Of a stretch of 64,000 nucleotides of DNA, positions 9,246-16,986 are shown one piece after another. The notes beneath the pieces were generated by a model. The model made no database searches and was not told where the DNA came from. It worked only from the letters and a program-made list of their open reading frames with translations. A program made the translations under genes and the position numbers. The stretch comes from an uncultured Bacteroidales bacterium (GTDB lineage Bacteria > Bacteroidota > Bacteroidia > Bacteroidales > FEN-979): the NCBI GenBank assembly GCA_903903985.1, contig CAIVAT010000095.1:1-64000 (forward strand), given 5' to 3'. Each line of letters opens with the position of its first letter. Position 1 is the stretch's first letter.

Positions 9246-10853
9246 TTAATTAATTTTTGCTTCGCCCTTTTTAAGCATTTCAACAGCTTTTAAAAATCCG
9301 GGGTCGATGGTATTGAGCACCGGGAAAAAGCCATCATTATCAAGAACGTTCCGTCCGACATATGCTTTTAGCATTGTTTTTATATAACGGTCGGATTTCG
9401 AAAGGTCTTTCCCCTGGTGTTTAACTCCTTTGGCATCGGCATATTTCACAAACTGACCCAAAAGCGCATCATTGACCAAAAATCCATGATCGAACTGGTT
9501 AAAAGTCTTGAACCGCATCAATTGAGCCCGGCTCCGGTCGGTATAATCAAATGCAAACTGGTAGACCAATCCTTTGTTGATGCACTGGTTGTAATAGCCC
9601 AACGCTGAATCTTTCTCCATGGGGATAAAAACATCCGGCATGATGCCTCCCCCGCCATAGACGGTTCTGCCCTTTGGCGTTTTGTATTTCAGGGAATCAG
9701 GGAATTTAATGGAATCGGGGTGTTCCATCTCCCCGTTCATGAACCGGTGGTAGTAGTCATTGTTGTAAACCTCCAATCCGTCTTTGTAAGATTTCTGGAT
9801 ACAACGCCCGGTTGGGGTGTAATACCTGGCGACTGTGAGCCTCAGGGCACTGCCGTCCTTAAAATCCAGTTGTTCCTGCACCAATCCTTTTCCGAACGAA
9901 CGCCGTCCGATGATGAGCCCCCGGTCATGATCCTGAATGGCCCCCGAGACAATTTCCGCAGCCGAGGCGGTTCCTTCATCCACAAGGATAATGAGATCAC
10001 CTTTTTCAAACAACCCGTCCGAAGTGGCTTTAGAAACTTCCCTGCGATGGTGTATTCCTTCAGTATAAACGATCAGTGCATCGTTACCAAGAAATTCATC
10101 GGCAACATCAATAGCGGCTTTCAGGTATCCTCCTCCATTGCCCCGCAAATCGATGATCAGTTTCTTCATTCCGTCATGCTGCAATTTTTCAAGCGCATTG
10201 TGCACCTCTTCGTGCGTAGTGGCTGCAAAATTGTTAATACGGATATACCCGATCCCGGGTTCCGGCATATAGGCAATATCCATGCTGTAGGTGGGAATCA
10301 CATCGCGGGTAATCGTAAAATCAAGTAAACCATTGGCCCCCCTGCGAAAAACAGCCACTTTAACAATGGTGCCTTTCGGGCCTTTCAGTTTTCTCATGAC
10401 ATCATTTGTGGTAATCTTGATGCCGGCAATGTTTTTTCCGTCAACTTTAACGATGCGATCACCGGCACGGATCCCGAGTTTTTCCGAAGGCCCCCCCGAT
10501 ACGGGAATGATCACGGCAACCGTGTCGTTTTCGATCCGGAACTGAACACCGATCCCTTCAAAACTGCCAAGCAAGGGATCATTGGCTTCATGAAACTCCT
10601 CCGCTGAAATATAGACCGAATGCGGATCAAGTTTTTCAAGAAGGCCCGTGATCGCTTTCTCTTCCAAAGCTTTTCGACCAAGTGTGTCTACATAATTTTC
10701 TTCAACATAGTTGATTACTTCCTTTACCTTGTCCTCGCGGGATGGTAAAAAATTAAATTTACCTGTCCGGTTTCCCAAAAAAATCCCCAGGAGAACTCCT
10801 CCAGCCAGGATCAAGGCAAACCAAATGGGTAAATAGGGATTATTCTTTTTCAT
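9246..10853 (-). CDS. C-terminal processing peptidase, S41 family (CtpA/Prc-like)
   Basis: Envelope serine protease with a Ser-Lys dyad that trims or degrades periplasmic proteins from their C-termini. The 535-residue protein has an N-terminal signal anchor (residues 8-28), a PDZ domain (about 95-180, with GSFEGIGVQF and LGIRAGDRIVKVDG), and the S41 core with DLRGNGGGYL (235-244), nucleophile Ser297 in DEGTASAAEIVSG and general base Lys322 in SFGKGLVQ. A family-typical C-terminal extension of about 190 residues follows. A near-perfect minus-7 box, TATCTTTG, ends five bases before the ATG, implying a leaderless or very short leader mRNA. The dismutase gene follows after 43 nt. Confidence 0.94.
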   Translation of the reverse strand: MKKNNPYLPIWFALILAGGVLLGIFLGNRTGKFNFLPSREDKVKEVINYVEENYVDTLGRKALEEKAITGLLEKLDPHSVYISAEEFHEANDPLLGSFEGIGVQFRIENDTVAVIIPVSGGPSEKLGIRAGDRIVKVDGKNIAGIKITTNDVMRKLKGPKGTIVKVAVFRRGANGLLDFTITRDVIPTYSMDIAYMPEPGIGYIRINNFAATTHEEVHNALEKLQHDGMKKLIIDLRGNGGGYLKAAIDVADEFLGNDALIVYTEGIHHRREVSKATSDGLFEKGDLIILVDEGTASAAEIVSGAIQDHDRGLIIGRRSFGKGLVQEQLDFKDGSALRLTVARYYTPTGRCIQKSYKDGLEVYNNDYYHRFMNGEMEHPDSIKFPDSLKYKTPKGRTVYGGGGIMPDVFIPMEKDSALGYYNQCINKGLVYQFAFDYTDRSRAQLMRFKTFNQFDHGFLVNDALLGQFVKYADAKGVKHQGKDLSKSDRYIKTMLKAYVGRNVLDNDGFFPVLNTIDPGFLKAVEMLKKGEAKIN

Positions 10854-10857
10854 GTTG

Positions 10858-10865
10858 CAAAGATA
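10858..10865 (-). promoter_or_regulatory. Bacteroidota minus-7 box of the CtpA-type protease gene
   Basis: Minus strand reads TATCTTTG, an exact TAnnTTTG match, only a few bases upstream of ATG 10853. No clear TTG lies at the usual upstream distance (GTGA is the nearest match). Transcription would start at or next to the start codon. Confidence 0.55.
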
Positions 10866-10892
10866 CCCTATTTCAAAAAATGATCACAGGGA

Positions 10893-11381
10893 TCAGAAAT
10901 CGAATTTCAAGGTCTTGTTAAAATAAAGCCAGGCTTCCGCTTTTCTCCGCCTGACAAGCCCGGGCAATTTTTTCCCGCCGGCATTGACCCACTTTTCAAA
11001 TTCAAACTGAATGGACGGGTCATTGACATTCCTGTTCACTTTTTTCAGCAAGGTAGACCCCTTGAGTGCGTTGGTCCCAAGGTTATAGGCAAAGGAGACA
11101 AGGGAGTCGAACTGAGATTGGTCAATTGCATCGGAGGTATAGGAATCAACAATCTGCTGTATATGCCTGAGGTCGAACCGGAGGTAATCAAATGCCTGTT
11201 GTACGGTACATTGGTCACCCTCTCTCACCCTTTGCCCGCCGGGATATAGGGTGGTTCCAATTCCAATCGTCCAAACGCCGGCCGGACATTTATAGGCTTT
11301 TAAAAATTTAGAAACATCTCCGCTGCTTTCGAATACTTCGATAAGCCGAAGACAATTGTCTGATATAGAAACAATAGCCAT
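10893..11381 (-). CDS. GH24 phage-type lysozyme / muramidase
   Basis: Probable peptidoglycan hydrolase cleaving the MurNAc-GlcNAc bond. ATG 11381 (MAIVSISDNC) is preferred because the promoter box at 11403-11410 leaves no room for the in-frame start at 11435. The 162-residue product shows the GH24 signature: a Glu in VFESSGD, then LKAYKCPAGVWTIGIGTT, where the catalytic Asp of T4 lysozyme is replaced by Cys as in many lambdoid-type endolysins. The C-terminal half has FDSLVSFAYNLG and PGLVRRRKAEAWLY, also typical. No signal peptide or SAR helix is visible, and no holin or phage gene is nearby, so this is a stand-alone domesticated or cargo gene. Its own promoter suggests independent expression. 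Confidence 0.85.
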   Translation of the reverse strand: MAIVSISDNCLRLIEVFESSGDVSKFLKAYKCPAGVWTIGIGTTLYPGGQRVREGDQCTVQQAFDYLRFDLRHIQQIVDSYTSDAIDQSQFDSLVSFAYNLGTNALKGSTLLKKVNRNVNDPSIQFEFEKWVNAGGKKLPGLVRRRKAEAWLYFNKTLKFDF

Positions 11382-11402
11382 AAGTCCAGTTTTTAAAACA
11401 CA

Positions 11403-11435
11403 CAAATATATATAACAAAAAGATAAATCCGACAA
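11403..11435 (-). promoter_or_regulatory. Promoter of the GH24 lysozyme gene
   Basis: On the minus strand TTG (11433-11435), 22 nt, then TATATTTG (11403-11410), an exact TAnnTTTG box. The start codon is about 22 nt further on. Confidence 0.5.
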
Positions 11436-11525
11436 TTCCTTAAAAGTTTTTTAGACTGTATATAAATAAGCAGACCCTCTTTGCCTTCTTGGAAAAAACC
11501 CGAATTTTGCATAAAATAACCAAGG

Positions 11526-12473
11526 ATGCGCCCACTGTTTTTGTTTTTGCTTCTTTTATGTTTTTATGCATCCGGAGGGTTTCCTTATGGCGATATCCCA
11601 TCCAAACCATTTGAAAACAGCCATTTTGCCATTATTGATTCTATCAGGATCCATTACCGTACCTGGGATGCTGATACAAAAAAACCCAGGGGGAAAATAT
11701 TGCTTATTCACGGGTTCTGCGGGTCTACATTTTGCTGGAGAAATAATTATCAAGCCTTGTGCAGGGCCGGGTACGATGTTGTGGCCATCGACCTGCCCGG
11801 TTTCGGATATAGTGAGCGATCTGCCACCATTAACCAGTCGCAAAGCAACCGCGGCAGGTTAATCTGGGAACTCCTGAAAACCATTGACGGAAACGATACA
11901 ACGAAATGGAACATTGTCGGCCATTCCATGGGTGGTGGAACGGCTGAGGCTGTGGCACTGATGAAACCGGAACGCACTAAGAGCCTGACGATCGTTGACG
12001 GAATGATTTTTATTGAAAACAACAACATAAATGTAACCGTTGTCGGACTGGTAAACCACCCGATATACAAAAAAATGCTTCTTTCATATACGGAACACGA
12101 GTACCTTACCTTCAACAATTTCAGACGGGAACTGAAGGGCACCTATGGATTTCTCCCCGACACGGTCACCACGAACGGGTATTGGGAACCCTTGCAGATT
12201 GATGGGACTGCCGAAACGGTTGTAAATCTTCTGGCGAACTCAAAAGAAATCCAGGAGCTGAACGCCAGCGGATTAAGCCGGTTTCCGGTCCTGGTAATCT
12301 GGGGGAAGGATGACAAAACGATCAGGCTCCGTAATGGAAAAAAGCTGAAAAAAGCTGTTCCCTCCATTGAACTCAAAGTGATTCCCAATACAAGGCACAT
12401 GCCCATGGAGACGCAACCGGATATGTTTAACGGGATGCTTACGGAGTTTTTAGACAAGTGCAATAAATGGTGA
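11526..12473 (+). CDS. Secreted alpha/beta hydrolase
   Basis: A 315-residue alpha/beta-fold hydrolase, probably an esterase or lipase-like enzyme of the periplasm. Residues 1-18 form a signal peptide. The oxyanion-hole segment is LLIHGFCGS (59-67), the nucleophile is Ser134 in VGHSMGGG, the acid is the Asp pair in VIWGKDDKT, and the base is His in NTRHMPME near the C-terminus. Length and motif order fit the family (fold AB hydrolase 1). The substrate cannot be told from sequence. It is the only plus-strand gene between the divergent GH24 gene and the convergent TPR gene, which ends 10 nt away. Confidence 0.9.
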   Translation: MRPLFLFLLLLCFYASGGFPYGDIPSKPFENSHFAIIDSIRIHYRTWDADTKKPRGKILLIHGFCGSTFCWRNNYQALCRAGYDVVAIDLPGFGYSERSATINQSQSNRGRLIWELLKTIDGNDTTKWNIVGHSMGGGTAEAVALMKPERTKSLTIVDGMIFIENNNINVTVVGLVNHPIYKKMLLSYTEHEYLTFNNFRRELKGTYGFLPDTVTTNGYWEPLQIDGTAETVVNLLANSKEIQELNASGLSRFPVLVIWGKDDKTIRLRNGKKLKKAVPSIELKVIPNTRHMPMETQPDMFNGMLTEFLDKCNKW

Positions 12474-12483
12474 AACTGCAAAG

Positions 12484-13791
12484 TTATTGCTTTCTGCCTC
12501 TTTTCCCGGTAATTTCCCGGATGCGGTTTTTTGCATAGTCGCTGTAAGAGACCTGTTGGGGAAGATTCATCGCCTGTCCGGCTTTCGGATCTGCATACTT
12601 TAAGAATTCTTTGTAATAGGGCAATCCCTCGAAGGGTTCCCGCAGATGGTAGTCGTACTGGTATGCTATCTTGAAGCGGAGGGTGTTATTTCCCGGATTT
12701 GCCTCCAGCGCTTTCTGCAGCAGAATGACGGCTGTATCTGGGTTCCCCGAGGAAGTATTTGCATCAGCCAGTTCGCTGTATAGCGTCGATAAAAACTGGC
12801 CGGAGGGCATCAGCAACCGAAACGTCCGGTTAAGATATACCAACCCGGTGTCGACTTCCAGGGAGCGGTACGCTGAAACCCCGTAATAGAAGCATACCTC
12901 TGCATCGGTTGTATCTGTTAAAAAGGCCCTGCGGAAAAATGGCGCCGCCGTATCATATTTCTCCTGTTTATAGTAGGACAGGCCCAGATACTTCATGGTA
13001 AATTTCGATGAGTCGCCAAGTCGCAGGCATTCAAGGAGTTGTTTTGCAGCTGATTTAAAATCGATCAGGAGGTAATAACAGTAACCGCTTTGTTTCAGGA
13101 TCGGGATATATGATGAATCCTGCGCCAGGTAAATCTGTGTCCAATAGAGTGCCATGGCCACGTTGTCTTCCCGGATGAAGATATTGACAAGCTTCCCCGT
13201 AACAAAAGGATCATATGGTGAAATGCTCAGGGCCCGCCTGTAAAATCTTATCGCCTGGTCGGAATGTTTCAGTTCATTGAAGCAGTTACCCAACTGCTTG
13301 GCGACGAAAAAAGAGCTGGAATCTGCCTCGTAAAGGGCTAAAAACACCCGGGCTGCCTGGGGATAATCATCCATGGAATAATAAAGATTAGCCAGTTGCA
13401 AGCTGAAGTACCGGTTTCCTGGCTCTAAACTGCTGATCCTCCGGCAGGTGGAAATGGCCCTTGCGGCATCACCCGACTGGCGGTATACATTGACAAGTTC
13501 ATCCAGCACTATAATATTCGTACTGTCAATTTTTATCCCCTTTTGCAGGGTGATGATGGCTTCCCTATACTGGAAAAGGGACGCCTGGGAACGCCCTTTC
13601 AGCAACAACAGGTCGATGCGGGTACTGTCCTGGGCCAGGTAAAGTTCAACCAGGCTGATGGCCTGGCTGAACTGGCATGATTCCATGAACGATTTGATTT
13701 TTTCAGACTGTTCCCGCTCCTGCGACCGCGCAAATTTTGGATAAAAAGGGAGCAGGAAAAGAATCACGATAACGCTGTCCCTGAATCTCAT
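12484..13791 (-). CDS. Periplasmic TPR-repeat protein
   Basis: A 435-residue protein with a signal peptide (about 1-23, ending ARSQ) followed by about ten tetratricopeptide-like repeats that fill the rest of the chain (for example AISTCRRISSLEPGNRYFSL, AIRFYRRALSISPYDPFV, AVILLQKALEANPGNNTL). It probably serves as a protein-protein interaction scaffold. Its start codon overlaps the stop of the BlaR1-like gene by 4 nt (13788-13791), so it is the third gene of the blaI-blaR1-TPR operon and may relay or respond to the same envelope signal; that link is inference from the overlap. Confidence 0.85.
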   Translation of the reverse strand: MRFRDSVIVILFLLPFYPKFARSQEREQSEKIKSFMESCQFSQAISLVELYLAQDSTRIDLLLLKGRSQASLFQYREAIITLQKGIKIDSTNIIVLDELVNVYRQSGDAARAISTCRRISSLEPGNRYFSLQLANLYYSMDDYPQAARVFLALYEADSSSFFVAKQLGNCFNELKHSDQAIRFYRRALSISPYDPFVTGKLVNIFIREDNVAMALYWTQIYLAQDSSYIPILKQSGYCYYLLIDFKSAAKQLLECLRLGDSSKFTMKYLGLSYYKQEKYDTAAPFFRRAFLTDTTDAEVCFYYGVSAYRSLEVDTGLVYLNRTFRLLMPSGQFLSTLYSELADANTSSGNPDTAVILLQKALEANPGNNTLRFKIAYQYDYHLREPFEGLPYYKEFLKYADPKAGQAMNLPQQVSYSDYAKNRIREITGKRGRKQ

Positions 13792-15131
13792 TTTTTTGGT
13801 TCTTCTTTCTTATGTCCGTCAAAGGCAAATTTGATCGGAAGGACAAATGCCACATCCACCGGCTTCCCTTTATTCATACCGGGGGTCCATTTTGGCATCA
13901 GTTTGACCACGCGCAGGGCTTCTTCATCACATCCTCCTCCGATGCCCCGCATCACTTTCACATCGGTGACTGAGCCGTCGGCCCTGACAATGAAGGACAT
14001 AAAAACCTTTCCCTGCACATTGTTCTTGATTGCTGCCTCCGGATACTTGATATTCTCAATAAGGAACTTGAGCCTGGCTTCATCGCCACCCGGATAGGAC
14101 GGCATTTTTTCCACATTTTTATAAATAAGTTGTGAGGTATCAACGGGGGTATATTTGATCTGTGTTTGCTGTTTTTGCTTATTCTGAACGACCGGGTCGG
14201 GGTCAGAAAGCAGTTGGACAGGCGCCTGCACCCGGGCTCCCGTATCATTCATTGCTTTGGAATTACTGTACGAACGGGCTGTGAGTATGAATAACAGGAC
14301 CATCAGTACCGGCAGGGCGATAAACACTTTGCTTTTCGCCCATGTTTTTGATTTAGATTTTGTCATCATGGTAATGCGTTTTTTCAGTAATGAAACATTA
14401 AAGTTATTGGTCAGGCTATTTACCCGGATTCCCATGGCTTCTTCCAGGATCATTTGCTGATATGTTGAGCGGCTGGTCCCGTTCTGCAGAACGCCTTCAT
14501 CCGCCAGGTACTCATGTATGCTTTTCATTTCCATGCCGGCCATCCAGATGACGGGGTTGAACCATTGAAAAATGGTTGCAAGTTCGATCAGGATCATATC
14601 CAATGTGTGGTATTGCCGGATATGGATCTGCTCATGCTCAAGAATGGTCGGGAAACTATTGGTGGAAACCACCGACTCATTGATGAAGATCAGGTTAAAA
14701 AAGGAAAATGGGGCATAACCCCGGTCGAGAAACACCACGCGGTGACCCTGTCGGTCCATGACGCCATAACGCCTGATAATCAACTGAAGTTGAATTAATT
14801 GCAAGCATAACCGCAAAAACAGTAAAAGGACCCCGGTCATATAAACCACCGCGACTACTTCGATCCATTGCAGTTTTGTCAGAAGGGTTTGCGCTACCTT
14901 TTCTGGCGTGATCATTACCGGTTCCAGCATTACCGCAACAGGCGCCATCGGATATGAAAAAGTAAGCCGCAGCGGCAGCAATGGGAAGAACCCTGCAAAA
15001 AGCACCATGGAAAGCAGGTAACACCGGTTCCACTGGAAAAAAGTCTCCCTCCGGAGGAAAAACCAGTAAATGGCATACAGCATTGAGACACAAAGGGTCG
15101 ACTTGAACATATACAATAACAGTGCGTTCAT
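13788..15131 (-). CDS. BlaR1/MecR1-like M56 sensor metalloprotease with TonB-like C-terminus
   Basis: Membrane sensor of the BlaR1 type, expected to sense cell-wall stress or a beta-lactam-like signal and to inactivate the partner repressor by proteolysis. Of 447 residues, the N-terminal part has several hydrophobic helices (about 5-25, 37-57, 88-118, 260-285). The zinc motif HEQIH is at 166-170, with the downstream ligand in IHEYLADEGVL. Instead of a penicillin-binding sensor domain the C-terminus is a TonB-C-like domain (about 355-437: YPGGDEARLKF, YPEAAIKNNVQGKVFMSF, DEEALRVVKLMPKWTPG). This architecture is common in Bacteroidota. It overlaps the blaI-like gene by 4 nt upstream and the TPR gene by 4 nt downstream. 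Confidence 0.92.
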   Translation of the reverse strand: MNALLLYMFKSTLCVSMLYAIYWFFLRRETFFQWNRCYLLSMVLFAGFFPLLPLRLTFSYPMAPVAVMLEPVMITPEKVAQTLLTKLQWIEVVAVVYMTGVLLLFLRLCLQLIQLQLIIRRYGVMDRQGHRVVFLDRGYAPFSFFNLIFINESVVSTNSFPTILEHEQIHIRQYHTLDMILIELATIFQWFNPVIWMAGMEMKSIHEYLADEGVLQNGTSRSTYQQMILEEAMGIRVNSLTNNFNVSLLKKRITMMTKSKSKTWAKSKVFIALPVLMVLLFILTARSYSNSKAMNDTGARVQAPVQLLSDPDPVVQNKQKQQTQIKYTPVDTSQLIYKNVEKMPSYPGGDEARLKFLIENIKYPEAAIKNNVQGKVFMSFIVRADGSVTDVKVMRGIGGGCDEEALRVVKLMPKWTPGMNKGKPVDVAFVLPIKFAFDGHKKEEPKK

Positions 15132-15541
15132 TTTTCTCCCTCCTTCTGTTTTTTGATCTCTTCATCAATGGTCTTCTGGATCTCTTCAAGTTCCCGCATG
15201 CTCAGTTTTCCCTCTTTGGCAAAAAATGATACCAGCGACTGGTATGAATTGCCGAAATAGTTACTCATAAATCCCCTGAAGGAAGATTTTGTGTAAGAAG
15301 CCTTGCTGATCAAAGGGAAATATTCATGGGTGCGGCCATAGGCTTTGTGTGCCACAAATCCTTTCTGTTCAAGGATACGGACAATGGTTGAAACCGTGTT
15401 GTAGGCAGGTTTAGGCTCAGGGAATTTAGCCAGGATGTCGTGTACCATCCCCTTTTCGAGAAACCAGAGTATCTGCATCACCTCCTCCTCGGCACGGGTG
15501 AGCTGTGAAGGGGCGTTGTGGGTGCTTTTGGGGGTCGACAT
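15128..15541 (-). CDS. BlaI/MecI/CopY-family transcriptional repressor
   Basis: A 137-residue winged-helix repressor. The DNA-binding part (about 12-85) contains LTRAEEEVMQILWFLEKG and YNTVSTIVRILEQKGFVAHK, the recognition helix region of this family; the C-terminal half carries the dimerisation and cleavage region. It is the first gene of an operon with the BlaR1-like protease (4-nt overlap). A three-part AACTAA/TTAGTT operator lies across its promoter (15622-15647), which indicates autorepression. The start at ATG 15541 follows a leader of about 65 nt that contains one arm of a long inverted repeat. Confidence 0.95.
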   Translation of the reverse strand: MSTPKSTHNAPSQLTRAEEEVMQILWFLEKGMVHDILAKFPEPKPAYNTVSTIVRILEQKGFVAHKAYGRTHEYFPLISKASYTKSSFRGFMSNYFGNSYQSLVSFFAKEGKLSMRELEEIQKTIDEEIKKQKEGEK

Positions 15542-15612
15542 GGGAGTGTGGATTAAATAAATATCGAATATTGAACAGCGAATATTGAATAGCGAACGAT
15601 TATAAGTAAAGA

Positions 15613-15643
15613 CAAATATACAACTAAAAAATTAGTTTGTCAA
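15613..15643 (-). promoter_or_regulatory. blaI operon promoter
   Basis: Minus strand: TTG at 15641-15643, 20 nt, then TATATTTG at 15613-15620 (exact TAnnTTTG). It matches the Bacteroidota sigma-70-type consensus and faces the blaI-like gene. Confidence 0.75.
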
Positions 15644-15647
15644 CTAA
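15622..15647. promoter_or_regulatory. Probable BlaI operator (three half-sites)
   Basis: AACTAA-N4-TTAGTT-N4-AACTAA: two overlapping 16-bp palindromes share the middle half-site. The element spans the interval between the minus-33 and minus-7 boxes, where a bound repressor dimer would block polymerase. Site identity is inferred from symmetry and position. Confidence 0.65.
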
Positions 15648-15811
15648 ATTCTTAATTTTATACCGGATAATTCGGGACGTTCACCGAAAAGAAGTGGAAA
15701 CTTACCGAAAAGAAGATCAGCCTATCGGTAATATTTGGTGATATTGTATAACGATTGTCAAAAATTCGATATTCAATATTCGCTGTTCAATATTCGATAT
15801 TCGTTTCTTTG

Positions 15812-16903
15812 CTACTCATTCACGTGCGGGCAATCAAACGGCACCCCGATCTTTTCGCCTTCCATGATGAGGTCATCCACAATGGGCTTGATCAGCGGAA
15901 CGCCATGAATTTCATTAAATGCTGCATATTCGAACTCCTTCTCCCCGGCAACATGTATTTCGTCGCGGCCGACTGCCAGCGGAGATTTCTTCAACAGGGC
16001 GATCATGTCATCCATTTGATTTCTGAAATCAACGATGGGCCGGAAGGCTTCGATGTTGATCGCTATGAAAAAATGGGAAACGCCCGTGGGTTCCGGTTTT
16101 CCCGGCCCGCCTACATTGGTCAGAAAATTACCGCCTGAAAGCGCAGAGCAGAGTATTTCCACCAGCAGTGCCAATCCATATCCCTTATAGCCGGCTGTGA
16201 TGTCCATGCCGCCAAGCGGCAGCAATGCCCCGTGACCGCCTGGCTTGATAAGCGATGGGTCGTTGGTGGCAAGTCCTTGCTCATCAATGCCCCATCCGAT
16301 CGGGATGTGTTCGTGTTTTTTTTCATATACCTGGATTTTTCCATAGGCGACGGCACTGGTGGCCATGTCGAGCAGGAAAGGAATCGCTTTATCAGTGGGT
16401 GCGGCCATGGCAATCGGGTTGGTACCCAAAACGGCCGTCCGGCCAAAGGTTGGCGCGACCAATGGCTGGGAGTTGGTGAGGGAGATGCCGATCATTCCCT
16501 GTTCAAGAGCCATCATGGCATAATACCCTGCAATGCCGTAGTGATTGCTGTTGCGTACGGTGATCGCGGCAAGGCCGGCTGCTTTTGCCTTTTCAATGGT
16601 CAGCTTCATGGCTTTATGCGACACCACCTGCCCGCAACCGTTGCCACCGTCGATAAGCGCTGTGGATGGGGTTTCACTGATGATTTTATAAGGAGTCAAG
16701 GGGTCAATCCAGCCTTTGCCAATCCGGTTCCCATAATAGGAGCCGAGCCGGTGCAGTCCGTGTGACTCCACCCCGCGGATATCCGCGCAAATCAGCACAT
16801 CGCCGACAATGGCTGCATCCACGGCCGGAACTCCCAGTTTTGTCATGTATCTTACTACGAAATCCATCAGGTCTTCGTGCCTGAATCTAAGTACTGCTTC
16901 CAT
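15812..16903 (-). CDS. Ldh-family (malate/L-lactate type) NAD(P)-dependent oxidoreductase
   Basis: A 363-residue cytosolic enzyme of the Ldh2/MDH2-like oxidoreductase family, which interconverts 2-hydroxy and 2-oxo acids (malate, lactate, ureidoglycolate and others) with NAD(P)H. Family motifs visible include GVESHGLHRL near residue 55, GNGCGQVVSHKAM, VRNSNHYGIAGYYAM, LTNSQPLVAPTFGR, LGTNPIAMAAP and the glycine-rich GGMDITAGYKGYGLALLVEI. The start at ATG 16903 matches family length. The next gene upstream on the same strand is L-2-hydroxyglutarate oxidase, so both may handle 2-hydroxyacids, but the 83-nt gap and the repeat in it leave co-transcription open. The exact substrate is not determinable here. 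Confidence 0.92.
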   Translation of the reverse strand: MEAVLRFRHEDLMDFVVRYMTKLGVPAVDAAIVGDVLICADIRGVESHGLHRLGSYYGNRIGKGWIDPLTPYKIISETPSTALIDGGNGCGQVVSHKAMKLTIEKAKAAGLAAITVRNSNHYGIAGYYAMMALEQGMIGISLTNSQPLVAPTFGRTAVLGTNPIAMAAPTDKAIPFLLDMATSAVAYGKIQVYEKKHEHIPIGWGIDEQGLATNDPSLIKPGGHGALLPLGGMDITAGYKGYGLALLVEILCSALSGGNFLTNVGGPGKPEPTGVSHFFIAINIEAFRPIVDFRNQMDDMIALLKKSPLAVGRDEIHVAGEKEFEYAAFNEIHGVPLIKPIVDDLIMEGEKIGVPFDCPHVNE

Positions 16904-16986
16904 ATGTTATAAAATTGAATATCGAATATTGAATAAAGAATCTTGAAGTTTGAAGTTTTTCTGATTCATATTTTCACTGTCACTCG

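Larger units (their letters stand above)
15560..15801. repeat. 37-bp inverted repeat (36/37 matches) around the blaI promoter
   Basis: The left arm (15560-15596) and the reverse complement of the right arm (15765-15801) differ at one position. Each arm is built from AATATCGAATATTGAA-type units. The 168-bp interior holds the blaI promoter and operator. A related GAATATCGAATATTGAATA stretch lies at 16918-16937 upstream of the Ldh-type gene. I see no transposase inside. Confidence 0.85.

Noticed and set aside
9720..10328. A 202-codon open frame on the plus strand
   Set aside because: Antisense to the S41 protease core; no supporting features.
10893..11381. Prophage because of a phage-type lysozyme
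   Set aside because: No holin, capsid, tail, integrase or attachment-site-like repeats are found nearby; neighbours are ordinary cellular genes.
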